From Streptosporangiaceae bacterium (GTDB taxonomy: Bacteria; Actinomycetota; Actinomycetes; Streptosporangiales; Streptosporangiaceae), in the NCBI GenBank assembly GCA_025934375.1, contig JAICYD010000025.1, positions 1-61,981 on the forward strand: DNA of 61,981 nucleotides. Direction: 5' to 3'. A program made the translations under genes and the position numbers. The notes below the pieces were generated by a model. That model worked only from the letters and a program-made list of their open reading frames with translations. It was not told where the DNA came from and did not search any database. This document shows positions 11,775-19,489 of the stretch, one piece after another; within the stretch, counting starts at the first letter, position 1, and the number at the start of each line of letters is the position of its first letter.

Positions 11775-12773
11775 GTGGGCGAGGTAAGCGTTGAGCGAGC
11801 GGCCGCGGGGTACCTGCGGCACCTCGTCGTTGAGCGGGGGCTGGCGGGCAACACTGTCGAGGCCTACCGCCGGGACCTGCGCCGTTATGGCGAGCACCTG
11901 GCCCGGCGCGGGAAGACCGCCCTCGGCGAGGTCGCCAGCCGCGACATCGCGGAGTTCCTGGCGGCGCTGCGCCAGGGGGATGCCGGCCATCCCCCGCTGG
12001 CCGCGAGCTCGGCCGGGCGCGCCGTGATCGCGGTGCGCGGGCTGCACGCCTTCGCGCGCAAGCAGGGCCTGACCGACGGCGACCCGGCCCTTGAGGTCAG
12101 CCCGCCCCCGCCACCCCGGCGGCTGCCCAAGGCGATCTCGGTCGAGGAAGTGGAGCGCCTGCTGGAGGCGGCCGGGAGCACCGCCGATCCCGACCCGCGG
12201 GCCCTGCGCGACCGGGCGCTGCTTGAGTTCCTGTACGGCGCCGGCGCCCGGATCTCCGAGGTGACCGGCCTGGATATCGATGACCTGCTCCTATCCCCCG
12301 GGGGGGCGAACGGAGTATCCCCCCGTACCCCCCCGGGGGCCTCGACTCCCACGACTACGCCGTTGGTCTTGCTGCGCGGCAAGGGCGGCAAGGAGCGGGT
12401 CGTGCCCGTGGGCGGTTACGCGGTCCGGGCGCTGGGCGCCTACCTCGTGCGCGGCCGTCCGGCGCTCGCCCCGCACGCCAAGCGGGCCAGCCCGGCGGTG
12501 TTCCTGAACGCCCGTGGCGGCCGGCTGACCCGGCAGGGCGCATGGGGCATCCTGCGCGCGGCGTGGGAGCGCTCGGGGCTGACCAGCGAGGTCTCGCCGC
12601 ACACCTTGCGGCACTCCTTCGCCACCCACCTGCTCGATGGCGGCGCGGACATCCGGGTCGTGCAGGAATTGCTCGGACACGCCTCCGTGGCCACCACGCA
12701 GGTCTACACTCTCGTGACGGTGGACAAGCTGCGCGAGGTCTACGCCGCCGCGCACCCGCGGGCCCTCGGCTAG
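11775..12773 (+). CDS. xerD: tyrosine recombinase XerD
   Basis: XerD resolves chromosome dimers at dif together with XerC. The N-terminal core-binding domain ([22 protein letters not shown]) is followed by the catalytic domain with Arg159 (GARISE), Lys203/Lys206 (GKGGKER), His276-x-x-Arg279 (HTLRHS), His302 (GHAS) and Tyr311 (TTQVYT), all intact. At 332 residues it is about 25 longer than usual because of a low-complexity insertion at residues 173-196, between the Arg strand and the Lys hairpin (see repeat at 12292-12340). Its place after pyrG-NUDIX and before parA matches the conserved actinobacterial order. Confidence 0.93.
   Translation: MGEVSVERAAAGYLRHLVVERGLAGNTVEAYRRDLRRYGEHLARRGKTALGEVASRDIAEFLAALRQGDAGHPPLAASSAGRAVIAVRGLHAFARKQGLTDGDPALEVSPPPPPRRLPKAISVEEVERLLEAAGSTADPDPRALRDRALLEFLYGAGARISEVTGLDIDDLLLSPGGANGVSPRTPPGASTPTTTPLVLLRGKGGKERVVPVGGYAVRALGAYLVRGRPALAPHAKRASPAVFLNARGGRLTRQGAWGILRAAWERSGLTSEVSPHTLRHSFATHLLDGGADIRVVQELLGHASVATTQVYTLVTVDKLREVYAAAHPRALG
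12292..12340. repeat. G/C-tract element inserted in xerD
   Basis: Runs of C5, G7, C6, C7 and G5 occur here in a stretch that adds about 24 residues ([17 protein letters not shown]...) to XerD. The start (TATCCCCCGGGGGG then CGA) and end (CCCCCGTACCCCCC) resemble the element at 17230-17260 inside aroH-tyrA. It may be a dispersed short repeat that keeps the reading frame open. Confidence 0.5.
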
Positions 12774-12918
12774 CTGGGATAGCCGGAAATAACAAATTAG
12801 TATCCAGCTCGCGGCGAGCCTCCTTGAAGTGGCCCCGCGTAACGCCTACTGTCCCGAGCAAGTTTCGCAGCTGGGTCGACGTGGCTTACATGACAAGCCC
12901 CGGGGAGGTTTAACGCTG

Positions 12919-13812
12919 GTGGCAGCAACCCGAGCAATCGAGCTCTTGCCAGGAGACATCGGGCCGACCGGCCGCCCACTGCCGCATTTCCCGATTCCGG
13001 AGCCGCTGGCCACGCACGGCCCGGCCCGGATCGTGGCGGTCTGCAACCAGAAGGGCGGCGTCGGCAAGACGACCACGACCATCAACCTCGGCGCGGCGCT
13101 GGCCGAGCAGGGACGGCGGACGCTGCTGGTTGACTTCGACCCGCAGGGGGCGCTGTCGGTGGGCCTGGGCATCCAGCCGCACGACATCGACCTGACGGTC
13201 TACAACCTGCTCCTAGAGCGCGGCGTCACCGCCCACGACGTGCTATTCAAAACCAGCGTCGACAACATGGACCTGCTGCCAAGCAACATCGACCTGTCCG
13301 GCGCGGAAGTCCAGCTCGTGCACGAGGTCGGCCGCGAGTACATCCTCGGCAGCGCGCTGAAGGCAGTCGTGCCCGACTACGACTACATCCTGATCGACTG
13401 CCAGCCGTCCCTCGGCCTGCTCACGATCAACGCGCTCGCCTGCGCCAACAGCGTGCTCATCCCGCTGGAGTGCGAGTACTTCGCGATGCGGGGCGTCGCG
13501 CTGCTGATGGAGACGATCGACAAGGTCCAGCGGCGGCTGAACCCGTCGCTGTCCATCGACGGGCTGCTCGGCACCATGTACGACTCCCGCACGCTGCACA
13601 CCCGCGAGGTGCTGGGCTCGATCGTCAACGGGTTCGGTGACAAGGTCTTTCATACCGTGATCAACCGCACCGTGCGCTTCCCAGACGCTACCGTTGCAGG
13701 TGAGCCCATCACCCGCTTCGATTCGGGATCGATGGGGGCTAGTTCCTACCGTGAACTTGCCAAGGAGGTACTTGAGCGGTGGCGGCAGGCAGGGGGCGGT
13801 CACGCCGGGTAA
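12919..13812 (+). CDS. parA: ParA/MinD-type chromosome partitioning ATPase
   Basis: A Walker-type ATPase with deviant Walker A (NQKGGVGKTTTTINLG), switch I (DFDPQGALS) and Walker B/switch II (YILIDCQPSLGLLT). It is the orphan ParA-like protein always found just upstream of scpAB in actinobacteria (Rv1708 in M. tuberculosis), not the parAB operon copy; a role in segregation or condensin loading is inferred from that position. GTG 12919 was chosen because GGGGAGG lies 10 nt upstream, giving 297 residues; an upstream ATG (12829) has no ribosome-binding site. No parB is nearby. The end overlaps the next gene by 34 bp. Confidence 0.88.
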   Translation: MAATRAIELLPGDIGPTGRPLPHFPIPEPLATHGPARIVAVCNQKGGVGKTTTTINLGAALAEQGRRTLLVDFDPQGALSVGLGIQPHDIDLTVYNLLLERGVTAHDVLFKTSVDNMDLLPSNIDLSGAEVQLVHEVGREYILGSALKAVVPDYDYILIDCQPSLGLLTINALACANSVLIPLECEYFAMRGVALLMETIDKVQRRLNPSLSIDGLLGTMYDSRTLHTREVLGSIVNGFGDKVFHTVINRTVRFPDATVAGEPITRFDSGSMGASSYRELAKEVLERWRQAGGGHAG

Positions 13813-14174
13813 GTATCCCCGGGGTTCAGGAGCTCCTGCGCCCCGTCGCACCTGAGCCAGCCGGGTCTGGTGAACGCCCGGCGACCGGCAGGGAAAAGCA
13901 CGACCACAAGATCACCGTCTACCTGTCCGCCGCCGAACTGCTCGACCTTGAGCAATCGCGCTTGGCCCTGCGCCGGTTCGGCTTGGTCATCGACCGGGGC
14001 AGGCTCGTCCGCGAGGCCATCGCCGTGCTCCTGGCCGACCTCGACGCCCGCGGGAAGGACAGCCTGCTGGCCCGGCGGATCGGGATCAGCGCCGCGCCGC
14101 ACCCCCGCCCCGGGGAGGAAGCCAATGGGACAGCACCAGGCGACACTGGCGAGCCGATACCGTCGTTAACGTGA
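13779..14174 (+). CDS. ribbon-helix-helix-like small protein between parA and scpA
   Basis: A 131-residue protein of unknown exact role. Residues 44-100 (KITVYLSAAELLDLEQSRLALRR, then RGRLVREAIAVLLADLDARG) look like a ribbon-helix-helix DNA-binding unit: a beta strand followed by two helices. The flanks are low-complexity. GTG 13779 has AAGGAGG 10 nt upstream, inside the end of parA; the stop overlaps the scpA GTG as GTGA. Such a small gene sits at this place in other actinobacteria, so a role as DNA-binding partner of the ParA-like ATPase or of the ScpAB system is a fair inference, but it is not proven. Confidence 0.7.
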   Translation: MAAGRGRSRRVSIPGVQELLRPVAPEPAGSGERPATGREKHDHKITVYLSAAELLDLEQSRLALRRFGLVIDRGRLVREAIAVLLADLDARGKDSLLARRIGISAAPHPRPGEEANGTAPGDTGEPIPSLT

Positions 14175-15037
14175 AAGAGGCAGCGAAAGACCTCACGGGG
14201 GAGGCACAGCGGGACGCGCCGCGTGGCTCCGGCGCCTTTGAGGTGCACCTGGACGTCTTCGAGGGGCCGTTCGACCTGCTGCTCGGGCTGATCTCCAAGC
14301 ACAAGCTGGACATCACCGAGGTGTCCCTGTCCAAGGTCACCGATGAGTTCATCGCCTACATCCGGCAGCGCTCCGGCGGCTGGGACCTCGATCACGTCAG
14401 CTACTTCCTCGTCGTCGCCGCGACCCTGCTGGACCTGAAGGCAGCGCGGCTGCTGCCCTCGGGGGAGGTGGAAGACGAGGAGGACCTGGCGCTGCTGGAG
14501 GCGCGGGACCTCCTCTTCGCCAGGCTGCTGCAGTACCGGGCGTACAAGGAGGTCGCGGCGATCTTCGCCGGGCAGATGGCCGCCGCCGCCCGGCGGTTCC
14601 CCCGGCGGGTCCCGCTGGAGCCGCGCTTCGCGCAACTGCTGCCCGAGGTGCTGTTCACCCTCGGCCCGCAGGAGTTCGCGGCGCTGGCCGCCCGGGCGCT
14701 GACGCCGAAGAAGCCGCCGACGGTGTCCACCGAGCACATCCACGCGCCGTTCGTGTCCATTAGGGAGCAGGCGGTGCTCATCGCCGGCCAGCTGCGCCGC
14801 GCCGGCCGCGCCTCGTTCCGCCAGCTCACCGCCGGGGCGGCCGGGAACTACGAGGTCGTCGCGTCGTTCCTGGCCCTGCTGGAGCTGTACCGGGAGGACG
14901 TGGTCGCCTTCGAGCAGGTAACCCCGCTGGGCGACCTGTACGTGAACTGGACCGGAGGAGACCGCGATGTGGTGCTCACGCCGCCCGGAGCGGGTACCGT
15001 CGGGGAAACAACGGAAGGCGAAGAAGAATACAAGTGA
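14171..15037 (+). CDS. scpA: segregation and condensation protein A
   Basis: ScpA is the kleisin that links SMC head domains. The N-terminal domain shows FEVHLDVFEGPFDLLLGLI, HKLDITEVSLSKVTDEF and the YFLVVAATLLDLKAARLLP helix. The C-terminal winged helix (VAAFLALLELYREDVVAF-like: VVASFLALLELYREDVVAF) binds the SMC cap. At 288 residues it has normal length with a short hydrophilic tail. The GTG start overlaps the preceding stop (GTGA), and its own stop overlaps the scpB GTG in the same way, so scpA and scpB are translationally coupled, in keeping with their 1:2 complex. Confidence 0.93.
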   Translation: MKEAAKDLTGEAQRDAPRGSGAFEVHLDVFEGPFDLLLGLISKHKLDITEVSLSKVTDEFIAYIRQRSGGWDLDHVSYFLVVAATLLDLKAARLLPSGEVEDEEDLALLEARDLLFARLLQYRAYKEVAAIFAGQMAAAARRFPRRVPLEPRFAQLLPEVLFTLGPQEFAALAARALTPKKPPTVSTEHIHAPFVSIREQAVLIAGQLRRAGRASFRQLTAGAAGNYEVVASFLALLELYREDVVAFEQVTPLGDLYVNWTGGDRDVVLTPPGAGTVGETTEGEEEYK

Positions 15038-15855
15038 CGAGCGAATACTCGGCAGACGGCGGAATCCCGGAAGGAAGTACCCCGGAAGGCGGCACTCCAG
15101 ACGGCGCCCCCGCGAACGGCGCTGCCCTGGACGGCGCTGCCCTGGACGGCGCTGCCCTGGACGGCGCTGCCCTGGACGGCACCGCTCTGGACGGCGCTGC
15201 CCTGGATGGCGCTGCCCTGGACGGCACCGCTCTGGACGGCACTGCACTGGACGGCACCGCCCTGGACGGCACTGCCCCGGACGATACGGCCTTCGAGGAC
15301 GCGGGACCGGGGCTGCGGGCCGCGCTGGAGGCGATCATGATGGTCGCCGACGAGCCGGTCCCTGAGGTCTTGCTGGCGCAGGTGCTTGAGCGCCCGCGCG
15401 GTGAGGTCGCGGCGACGCTGGCGGAGCTCGCGGCGGAATACACCGCCGACGGCCGGGGGTTTGACCTGCGGGAGATCGCCGGCGGGTGGCGGCTGTACAC
15501 CCGCGAGGACTGCGCCGCGCTCGTTGAGCGGTTCGTCAGGGATGGCCAGGAGGTCCGGCTCACCCAGGCCGCCCTGGAGACGCTCGCCGTGGTCGCCTAC
15601 CGGCAGCCGGTCAGCCGTGCGCGCGTGTCGGCGGTGCGGGGCGTCAACTGCGACGGCGTCATGCGCACGCTGGTGCTGCGGGGCCTCGTTGAGGAAAGTG
15701 GCACTGACCCGGAGACCGGGGCGATCCTGTACCGGACGACGGGGTACTTCCTGGAGCGGCTGGGCGTGGCAAGCCTGGACGACCTGCCCGACCTGGCGCC
15801 GTTCCTGCCGGACAACATCGAGGACATTGAGGACAATGAGCACACGCGGGCCTAG
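15034..15855 (+). CDS. scpB: segregation and condensation protein B with pentapeptide-repeat N-terminus
   Basis: ScpB dimers bind ScpA. Two winged-helix domains occupy residues ~90-265 (LRAALEAIMMVADEPVPEVLLA; VRLTQAALETLAVVAYRQPVSRA; VRGVNCDGVMRTLVLRGLV; GYFLERLGVASLDDLPDL). The odd part is the N-terminus: residues 30-89 are twelve copies of a five-residue unit of consensus (A/T)ALDG, encoded by a 15-bp tandem repeat. The pattern puts Leu every fifth residue, reminiscent of pentapeptide repeats (A-x-L-x-x), but the central D/N is missing, so a right-handed beta helix is uncertain; a flexible acidic tail is equally likely. The family normally has only a short tail here. Confidence 0.92.
   Translation: MTSEYSADGGIPEGSTPEGGTPDGAPANGAALDGAALDGAALDGAALDGTALDGAALDGAALDGTALDGTALDGTALDGTAPDDTAFEDAGPGLRAALEAIMMVADEPVPEVLLAQVLERPRGEVAATLAELAAEYTADGRGFDLREIAGGWRLYTREDCAALVERFVRDGQEVRLTQAALETLAVVAYRQPVSRARVSAVRGVNCDGVMRTLVLRGLVEESGTDPETGAILYRTTGYFLERLGVASLDDLPDLAPFLPDNIEDIEDNEHTRA
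15121..15300 (+). repeat. 15-bp tandem repeat (12 units) inside scpB
   Basis: Ten near-identical copies of GCTGCCCTGGACGGC (variants ACC/ACT for the first codon) followed by two degenerate ones. All keep the scpB frame, each adding five residues. The unit number is likely variable between strains through slippage. Confidence 0.9.
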
Positions 15856-16816
15856 CGGACCGCAGCGCCCGCGGCCGGACAAGCACAGCCCGCGGCCGGA
15901 CAAGCACAGCCCGCGGCGTACTCCGTCGGGCCAGCAGCGCCCCCGCCCCGACATCAGCGGGCTGTCGCCGGAGGCCCAGGCGCGGATCCGGGCGATGCGC
16001 GAGATCGGCTGGGACGCCGGCGACGAGGAGTTCGCCGTCGGCGAGCCGGGCGACGCCGGCGGCGCCGACCGCGACGACCTGACCGACGTGCCCGGCGGGG
16101 TCCGGCTGCAGAAGGTGCTCGCGGCCGCCGGGGTTGGCAGCCGCCGGCATTGCGAGGAGCTGATCGGCGCCGGCCGGGTCGAGGTCGACGGGCAGACGGT
16201 CCGCCGGTTCGGTGCCCGGGTCGACCCGCAGACCCAGGTCATTCGGGTGGACGGCAAGCGCATCCCGGCCCGGCAGGACGTGGTCTACCTGGCGTTCAAC
16301 AAGCCCGCGAAGGTGCTGACAGCGATGTCTGACGACCGGGGCCGGGCGACGATCACCGACTTCCTGGGCGACCGGGCCGAGCGGCTCTTCCACGTTGGCC
16401 GGCTCGACTACGAGACCGAGGGGCTGATGCTGCTCACCAACGACGGCGAGCTCGCGCACCGCCTCGCGCACCCCAGTTATGAGGTGGCCAAGACCTATAT
16501 CGCCGAGGTGCCCGGCCCGGTACCGAAGTCGCTGGGGCAGACGCTGGCCCGCGGTGTCGAGCTGGAGGACGGGATCGCGGTCGCCGACAAGTTCCGGGTG
16601 ATCGCCCAGTCCGGAGCGCGCGCCCAGGTGGAGATCACCTTGCACGAGGGCCGCAAGCACATCGTCCGGCGGATGCTCGCCGAGGCGGGCCACCCGGTCA
16701 GCCGGCTGGTCCGCACCGACGTGGGGCCGGTCCGGCTGGGCAGCCTGCGACCCGGAACCACCCGCGACCTGACCACGAAGGAAATCGGGGAGCTGTACGC
16801 GGCCGTGGGGCTGTGA
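15836..16816 (+). CDS. rluB: 23S rRNA pseudouridine synthase, RluB/RsuA family
   Basis: An enzyme that isomerises a uridine in rRNA. An S4 RNA-binding domain (VRLQKVLAAAGVGSRRHCEELI) at about residue 88 is followed by the catalytic core with the Asp motif VGRLDYETEGLMLLTNDG and EGRKHIVRRMLAEAGHPV. The N-terminal 85 residues are low-complexity and contain a tandem duplication of the seven-residue unit PRPDKHS (21-bp repeat at about 15870-15915). ATG 15836 overlaps the scpB 3' end by 20 bp; a much longer frame exists upstream but only antiparallel to scpB sense. The scpB-rluB-cmk-der order is conserved. Confidence 0.92.
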   Translation: MSTRGPSGPQRPRPDKHSPRPDKHSPRRTPSGQQRPRPDISGLSPEAQARIRAMREIGWDAGDEEFAVGEPGDAGGADRDDLTDVPGGVRLQKVLAAAGVGSRRHCEELIGAGRVEVDGQTVRRFGARVDPQTQVIRVDGKRIPARQDVVYLAFNKPAKVLTAMSDDRGRATITDFLGDRAERLFHVGRLDYETEGLMLLTNDGELAHRLAHPSYEVAKTYIAEVPGPVPKSLGQTLARGVELEDGIAVADKFRVIAQSGARAQVEITLHEGRKHIVRRMLAEAGHPVSRLVRTDVGPVRLGSLRPGTTRDLTTKEIGELYAAVGL

Positions 16817-16868
16817 GGCCAGCAACCGGCGGTAACCTGGGGGCGCTGAAATTGGAGGGATGACAGAC

Positions 16869-18458
16869 GTGGCAGTCCGGGCTATACGCGGGGCGATCCA
16901 ACTCGACGGGTACGGGCGGGAAGAGATCCTGGAGGGGACCGCGGAGCTGGTGGCCGCGGTGATGAGCCGCAATGAGCTCACGCCGGACGCCGTCATCAGC
17001 GTCCTGTTCACCGTGACCCACGACCTCACCGCCGAGTTCCCCGCGCTCGCGGCCCGTAAGATCGGCTTTCATGACGTGCCGCTCATGTGCGCGCAGGAGA
17101 TCCGCGTCCCGGGCGCCATGCCGCGCGTGGTCCGGCTGATGGCGCACGTGGAGACGGACCGGCCGCGCTCGCAGATACAGCACGTGTACCTGCGCGGCGC
17201 CACCGCCCTGCGCCTTGATATCGCGCAGTTATCTCCCGGGGGGCGACCCCCGTCCCCCCGATGCCTGCCCGATGGAAAGCGAATATTGTATCGGACAGGC
17301 TCAAACTGGAGGTGCGAACTACTAATGACGCTTCCCAGGGTGCTCGTCATCGGGGCGGGCCTGATCGGCACCTCGGTGGCCCTGGCGCTGCGCGAGCACG
17401 GCGCAGAGGTCTGGCTCAGCGACCACGACCCCGCGACCGCCCGGCTCGCGGCGGACATGGGGGCAGGCGCCGTCGTCCCGGACCTGCGCGATGCCAAGGG
17501 GATAGCGGATATCGCGCTGCTCGCGATGCCGCCCGCCTTCGTGGCCACCGAGCTGGCGCATGCCCAGGAGTGCGCCGTCGCCGACGTCTACACCGACGTC
17601 GCGAGCGTCAAGTCGCTGCCGGTCCAGCGGGCACGCGCGGCCGGTTGTGACCTGGAGACGTTCGTGCCCGGTCACCCACTGGCCGGCCGGGAGAAGCACG
17701 GGCCGGCCGCCGCGCGCGCCGACCTGTTCCTGGGCCGCACGTGGGCGCTGTGCCCGCTGCCGGAGAACGCGCCCGCCGCCGTCGACGCGGTCACGAACCT
17801 GGTGGTGGCCTGCGGCGCCGACCCGGTCCGGGTGGACGCGGCGACCCACGACCAGTGGGTCGCCCTCGTCTCGCACGCCCCGCACCTGGTATCGGTCGCC
17901 ATGGCGGCCCGGCTGGCTGGCCCGTCCGCGCCCGCCGAGGCCCTGCGGCTGGCGGGACAGGGGCTGCGCGACGTGACCCGGATCGCGGGGGGCGACCCGG
18001 AGCTATGGGCCCAGATCCTGTCCGCGAACGCCGTCCCGGTCGCGCGGATCCTCCAGGCGGTCGCCGACGACCTCGCGGCCACCGCCCGGGTGCTGGCCAG
18101 CAGTGCCGCCGGGGACACCGCCGCCGACGACGCGGTCACCCGCCTGCTGGACCGCGGCCGGGCCGGGGTGGCCCGCATCCCCGGCAAGCACGGCGGCAAG
18201 CCGCCCGAGCTCACGATGGTCCAGGTCGTCATCGCTGACCAGCCGGGTGAGCTGGCCCGGCTGTTCGCCGCGGCGGGCGCGGCCAGCGTGAACATCGAGG
18301 ACATCCGGATCGAGCACTCTCCTGGCCTGCCCGTCGGCGTCGCGGAGTTGTCGGTCCGGCCCGCCGAGGTCGCCCGGCTCCTGGACGCGATGGATGCCGG
18401 CGGCTGGCCCGTCCGGCGCTTACCAGGCGATCACGTGCCCTTAAGCTTGCTCCTATGA
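16869..18458 (+). CDS. AroH chorismate mutase - TyrA prephenate dehydrogenase in-frame fusion
   Basis: Residues 1-120 are a monofunctional AroH-type chorismate mutase (AVRAIRGAIQLDGYGREEI, then HVYLRGATALRLDIAQ). From ATG 17325 the protein is prephenate dehydrogenase: NAD motif VIGAGLIGTS, HPLAGREKHG, and a C-terminal ACT-like regulatory domain (ADQPGELARLFAAAGAASVNIEDI). Together they convert chorismate to 4-hydroxyphenylpyruvate for tyrosine. In relatives these are usually adjacent separate genes; here no stop lies between them and a G/C-tract element sits at the junction. A GGAGG before ATG 17325 could still give a free TyrA of 377 residues. GTG 16869 is preferred over ATG 16860, which directly abuts GGAGGG. 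Confidence 0.85.
   Translation: MAVRAIRGAIQLDGYGREEILEGTAELVAAVMSRNELTPDAVISVLFTVTHDLTAEFPALAARKIGFHDVPLMCAQEIRVPGAMPRVVRLMAHVETDRPRSQIQHVYLRGATALRLDIAQLSPGGRPPSPRCLPDGKRILYRTGSNWRCELLMTLPRVLVIGAGLIGTSVALALREHGAEVWLSDHDPATARLAADMGAGAVVPDLRDAKGIADIALLAMPPAFVATELAHAQECAVADVYTDVASVKSLPVQRARAAGCDLETFVPGHPLAGREKHGPAAARADLFLGRTWALCPLPENAPAAVDAVTNLVVACGADPVRVDAATHDQWVALVSHAPHLVSVAMAARLAGPSAPAEALRLAGQGLRDVTRIAGGDPELWAQILSANAVPVARILQAVADDLAATARVLASSAAGDTAADDAVTRLLDRGRAGVARIPGKHGGKPPELTMVQVVIADQPGELARLFAAAGAASVNIEDIRIEHSPGLPVGVAELSVRPAEVARLLDAMDAGGWPVRRLPGDHVPLSLLL
17230..17260. repeat. G/C-tract element at the aroH-tyrA junction
   Basis: TATCTCCCGGGGGGCGA followed by CCCCCGTCCCCCCG: three homopolymer runs (G6, C5, C6) within 31 bp exactly where AroH proteins normally end. 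It resembles the xerD element at 12292-12340. A one-base length change here would move aroH into a frame that stops at TAA 17323-17325, overlapping the tyrA ATG. Confidence 0.55.
17308..17327 (+). promoter_or_regulatory. internal ribosome-binding site and ATG for free TyrA
   Basis: GGAGG at 17308-17312 and ATG at 17325-17327, spacer 12 nt (slightly long), in the same frame as the upstream AroH part. It marks the ancestral tyrA start and may still be used. Confidence 0.55.
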
Positions 18459-18751
18459 GTGACAGCGCGCAGGATGACGCCTCCCCGGGTTCCACCGAGG
18501 CGACCGCCGGGACCGCCGAGGCCTCGCAGGTCGCGGAGGCGGACCCCGCCATTGAGGCGGACATGGCACCAGAGGACGGCGACGTGCCGGATCTCGATGA
18601 CGTGAAGCGGCATTTCCGCGAGGCCCTGGACCGCAAGAGCAAGGCCAATACCAGGGACTCGTCGGCCGCAGACGGCAAGGCCAAGGGCAAGGCGCAGGTC
18701 GCGCACGGCCCGGCGTCCACGCGCCGGTCCTTCCGCCGCAAGAGCGGCTGA
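18455..18751 (+). CDS. DUF5302 family small protein
   Basis: A 98-residue, highly charged protein with the DUF5302 signature: a helix DDVKRHFREALDRKSKAN near residue 48 and the C-terminal end RRSFRRKSG. The N-terminal half is acidic and low-complexity. No catalytic features, membrane segments or signal peptide are seen. Members occur at this place, just before cmk, in many actinobacteria; the function is not known to me. The ATG overlaps the tyrA stop (ATGA), so it is translated with the preceding gene. Confidence 0.8.
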   Translation: MSDSAQDDASPGSTEATAGTAEASQVAEADPAIEADMAPEDGDVPDLDDVKRHFREALDRKSKANTRDSSAADGKAKGKAQVAHGPASTRRSFRRKSG

Positions 18752-18781
18752 GCCGCTGACTTACCTGCCCGCGATCCCGCG

Positions 18782-18787
18782 TACCAT
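18782..18787 (+). promoter_or_regulatory. -10 element (TACCAT) for cmk
   Basis: TANNNT hexamer 6 nt before GTG 18794 with no Shine-Dalgarno, the spacing expected for a leaderless message. The 42-bp gap before cmk interrupts the chain of overlapping genes, which fits a new promoter. Confidence 0.5.
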
Positions 18788-18793
18788 TGCCGG

Positions 18794-19489
18794 GTGGGAA
18801 TTTCAATGCCAGGCGGGCTGGTCATCGCGGTAGACGGGCCGTCGGGTTCGGGGAAATCGAGCGCGTCGCGGGGTGTCGCCAGCACGCTGGGACTGCGCTA
18901 CCTGGATACCGGCGCCATGTACCGGGCACTGACCTGGTGGCTTGTCTCCCAGGGGGTCGACACCGAGGACCGGGCGGCGGTCGCCGCCGGCGCCGCGACC
19001 CCGGCGATCGAGGTAAGCGGCGACCCCGAGCACCCGTGGACGCGCGTTGACGGCCAGGACGTCTCGGCGCCGATCCGTACCCGGGAGATCTCCACCCGCG
19101 TCAGCACGGTGGCCTCCGTCCCCGAGGTCCGCGCGCACCTGATCGCCCAGCAGCGGGCGATCATCGCCGCCGCCGCGCCCGGCATCGTCGCCGAGGGCCG
19201 CGACATCGGCACCGTCGTCGCGCCCGGCGCACTGGTCAAGGTCTTCCTGACCGCCGCGGGCAGCGCCCGCGCCACCCGGCACGCCAGCGACCAGGGGACC
19301 AGCCTGGCCGACACCGAGGCGGACCAGGACCGCCGGGACCGGCTGGACGCGGCGCAGTCCGCGATGGCCGCCGACGCGCTGCTCATTGACTCAACCCACC
19401 TCACCCTCGCCGAGGTGATCGACGCGATCGCCGCCCTGGCTCGCGACCGTGCGGGGACCCTCGCCTGCACAGGAGACAAAAGCTCATGA
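18794..19489 (+). CDS. cmk: cytidylate kinase
   Basis: Cmk phosphorylates CMP and dCMP with ATP. P-loop [13 protein letters not shown] at residues ~13-25, then [28 protein letters not shown] and a C-terminal lid/Asp segment ([21 protein letters not shown]) are all present. Length 231 is normal. GTG 18794 gives [18 protein letters not shown] 18806 is an alternative four codons later, but the -10 hexamer spacing favours GTG. The stop overlaps the der ATG (ATGA). The cmk-der pair is conserved in actinobacteria. Confidence 0.93.
   Translation: MGISMPGGLVIAVDGPSGSGKSSASRGVASTLGLRYLDTGAMYRALTWWLVSQGVDTEDRAAVAAGAATPAIEVSGDPEHPWTRVDGQDVSAPIRTREISTRVSTVASVPEVRAHLIAQQRAIIAAAAPGIVAEGRDIGTVVAPGALVKVFLTAAGSARATRHASDQGTSLADTEADQDRRDRLDAAQSAMAADALLIDSTHLTLAEVIDAIAALARDRAGTLACTGDKSS

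Noticed and set aside
15121..15300. CRISPR-like regular repeats
   Set aside because: Units are directly adjacent with no spacers and keep the scpB frame; this is a coding minisatellite.
14848..16263. Minus-strand frame of 471 codons across scpA, scpB and rluB, with repeated Ser-Ala-Val-Gln units
   Set aside because: It is the complement of the scpB 15-bp repeat and of real coding sequence; no Shine-Dalgarno and no homology.
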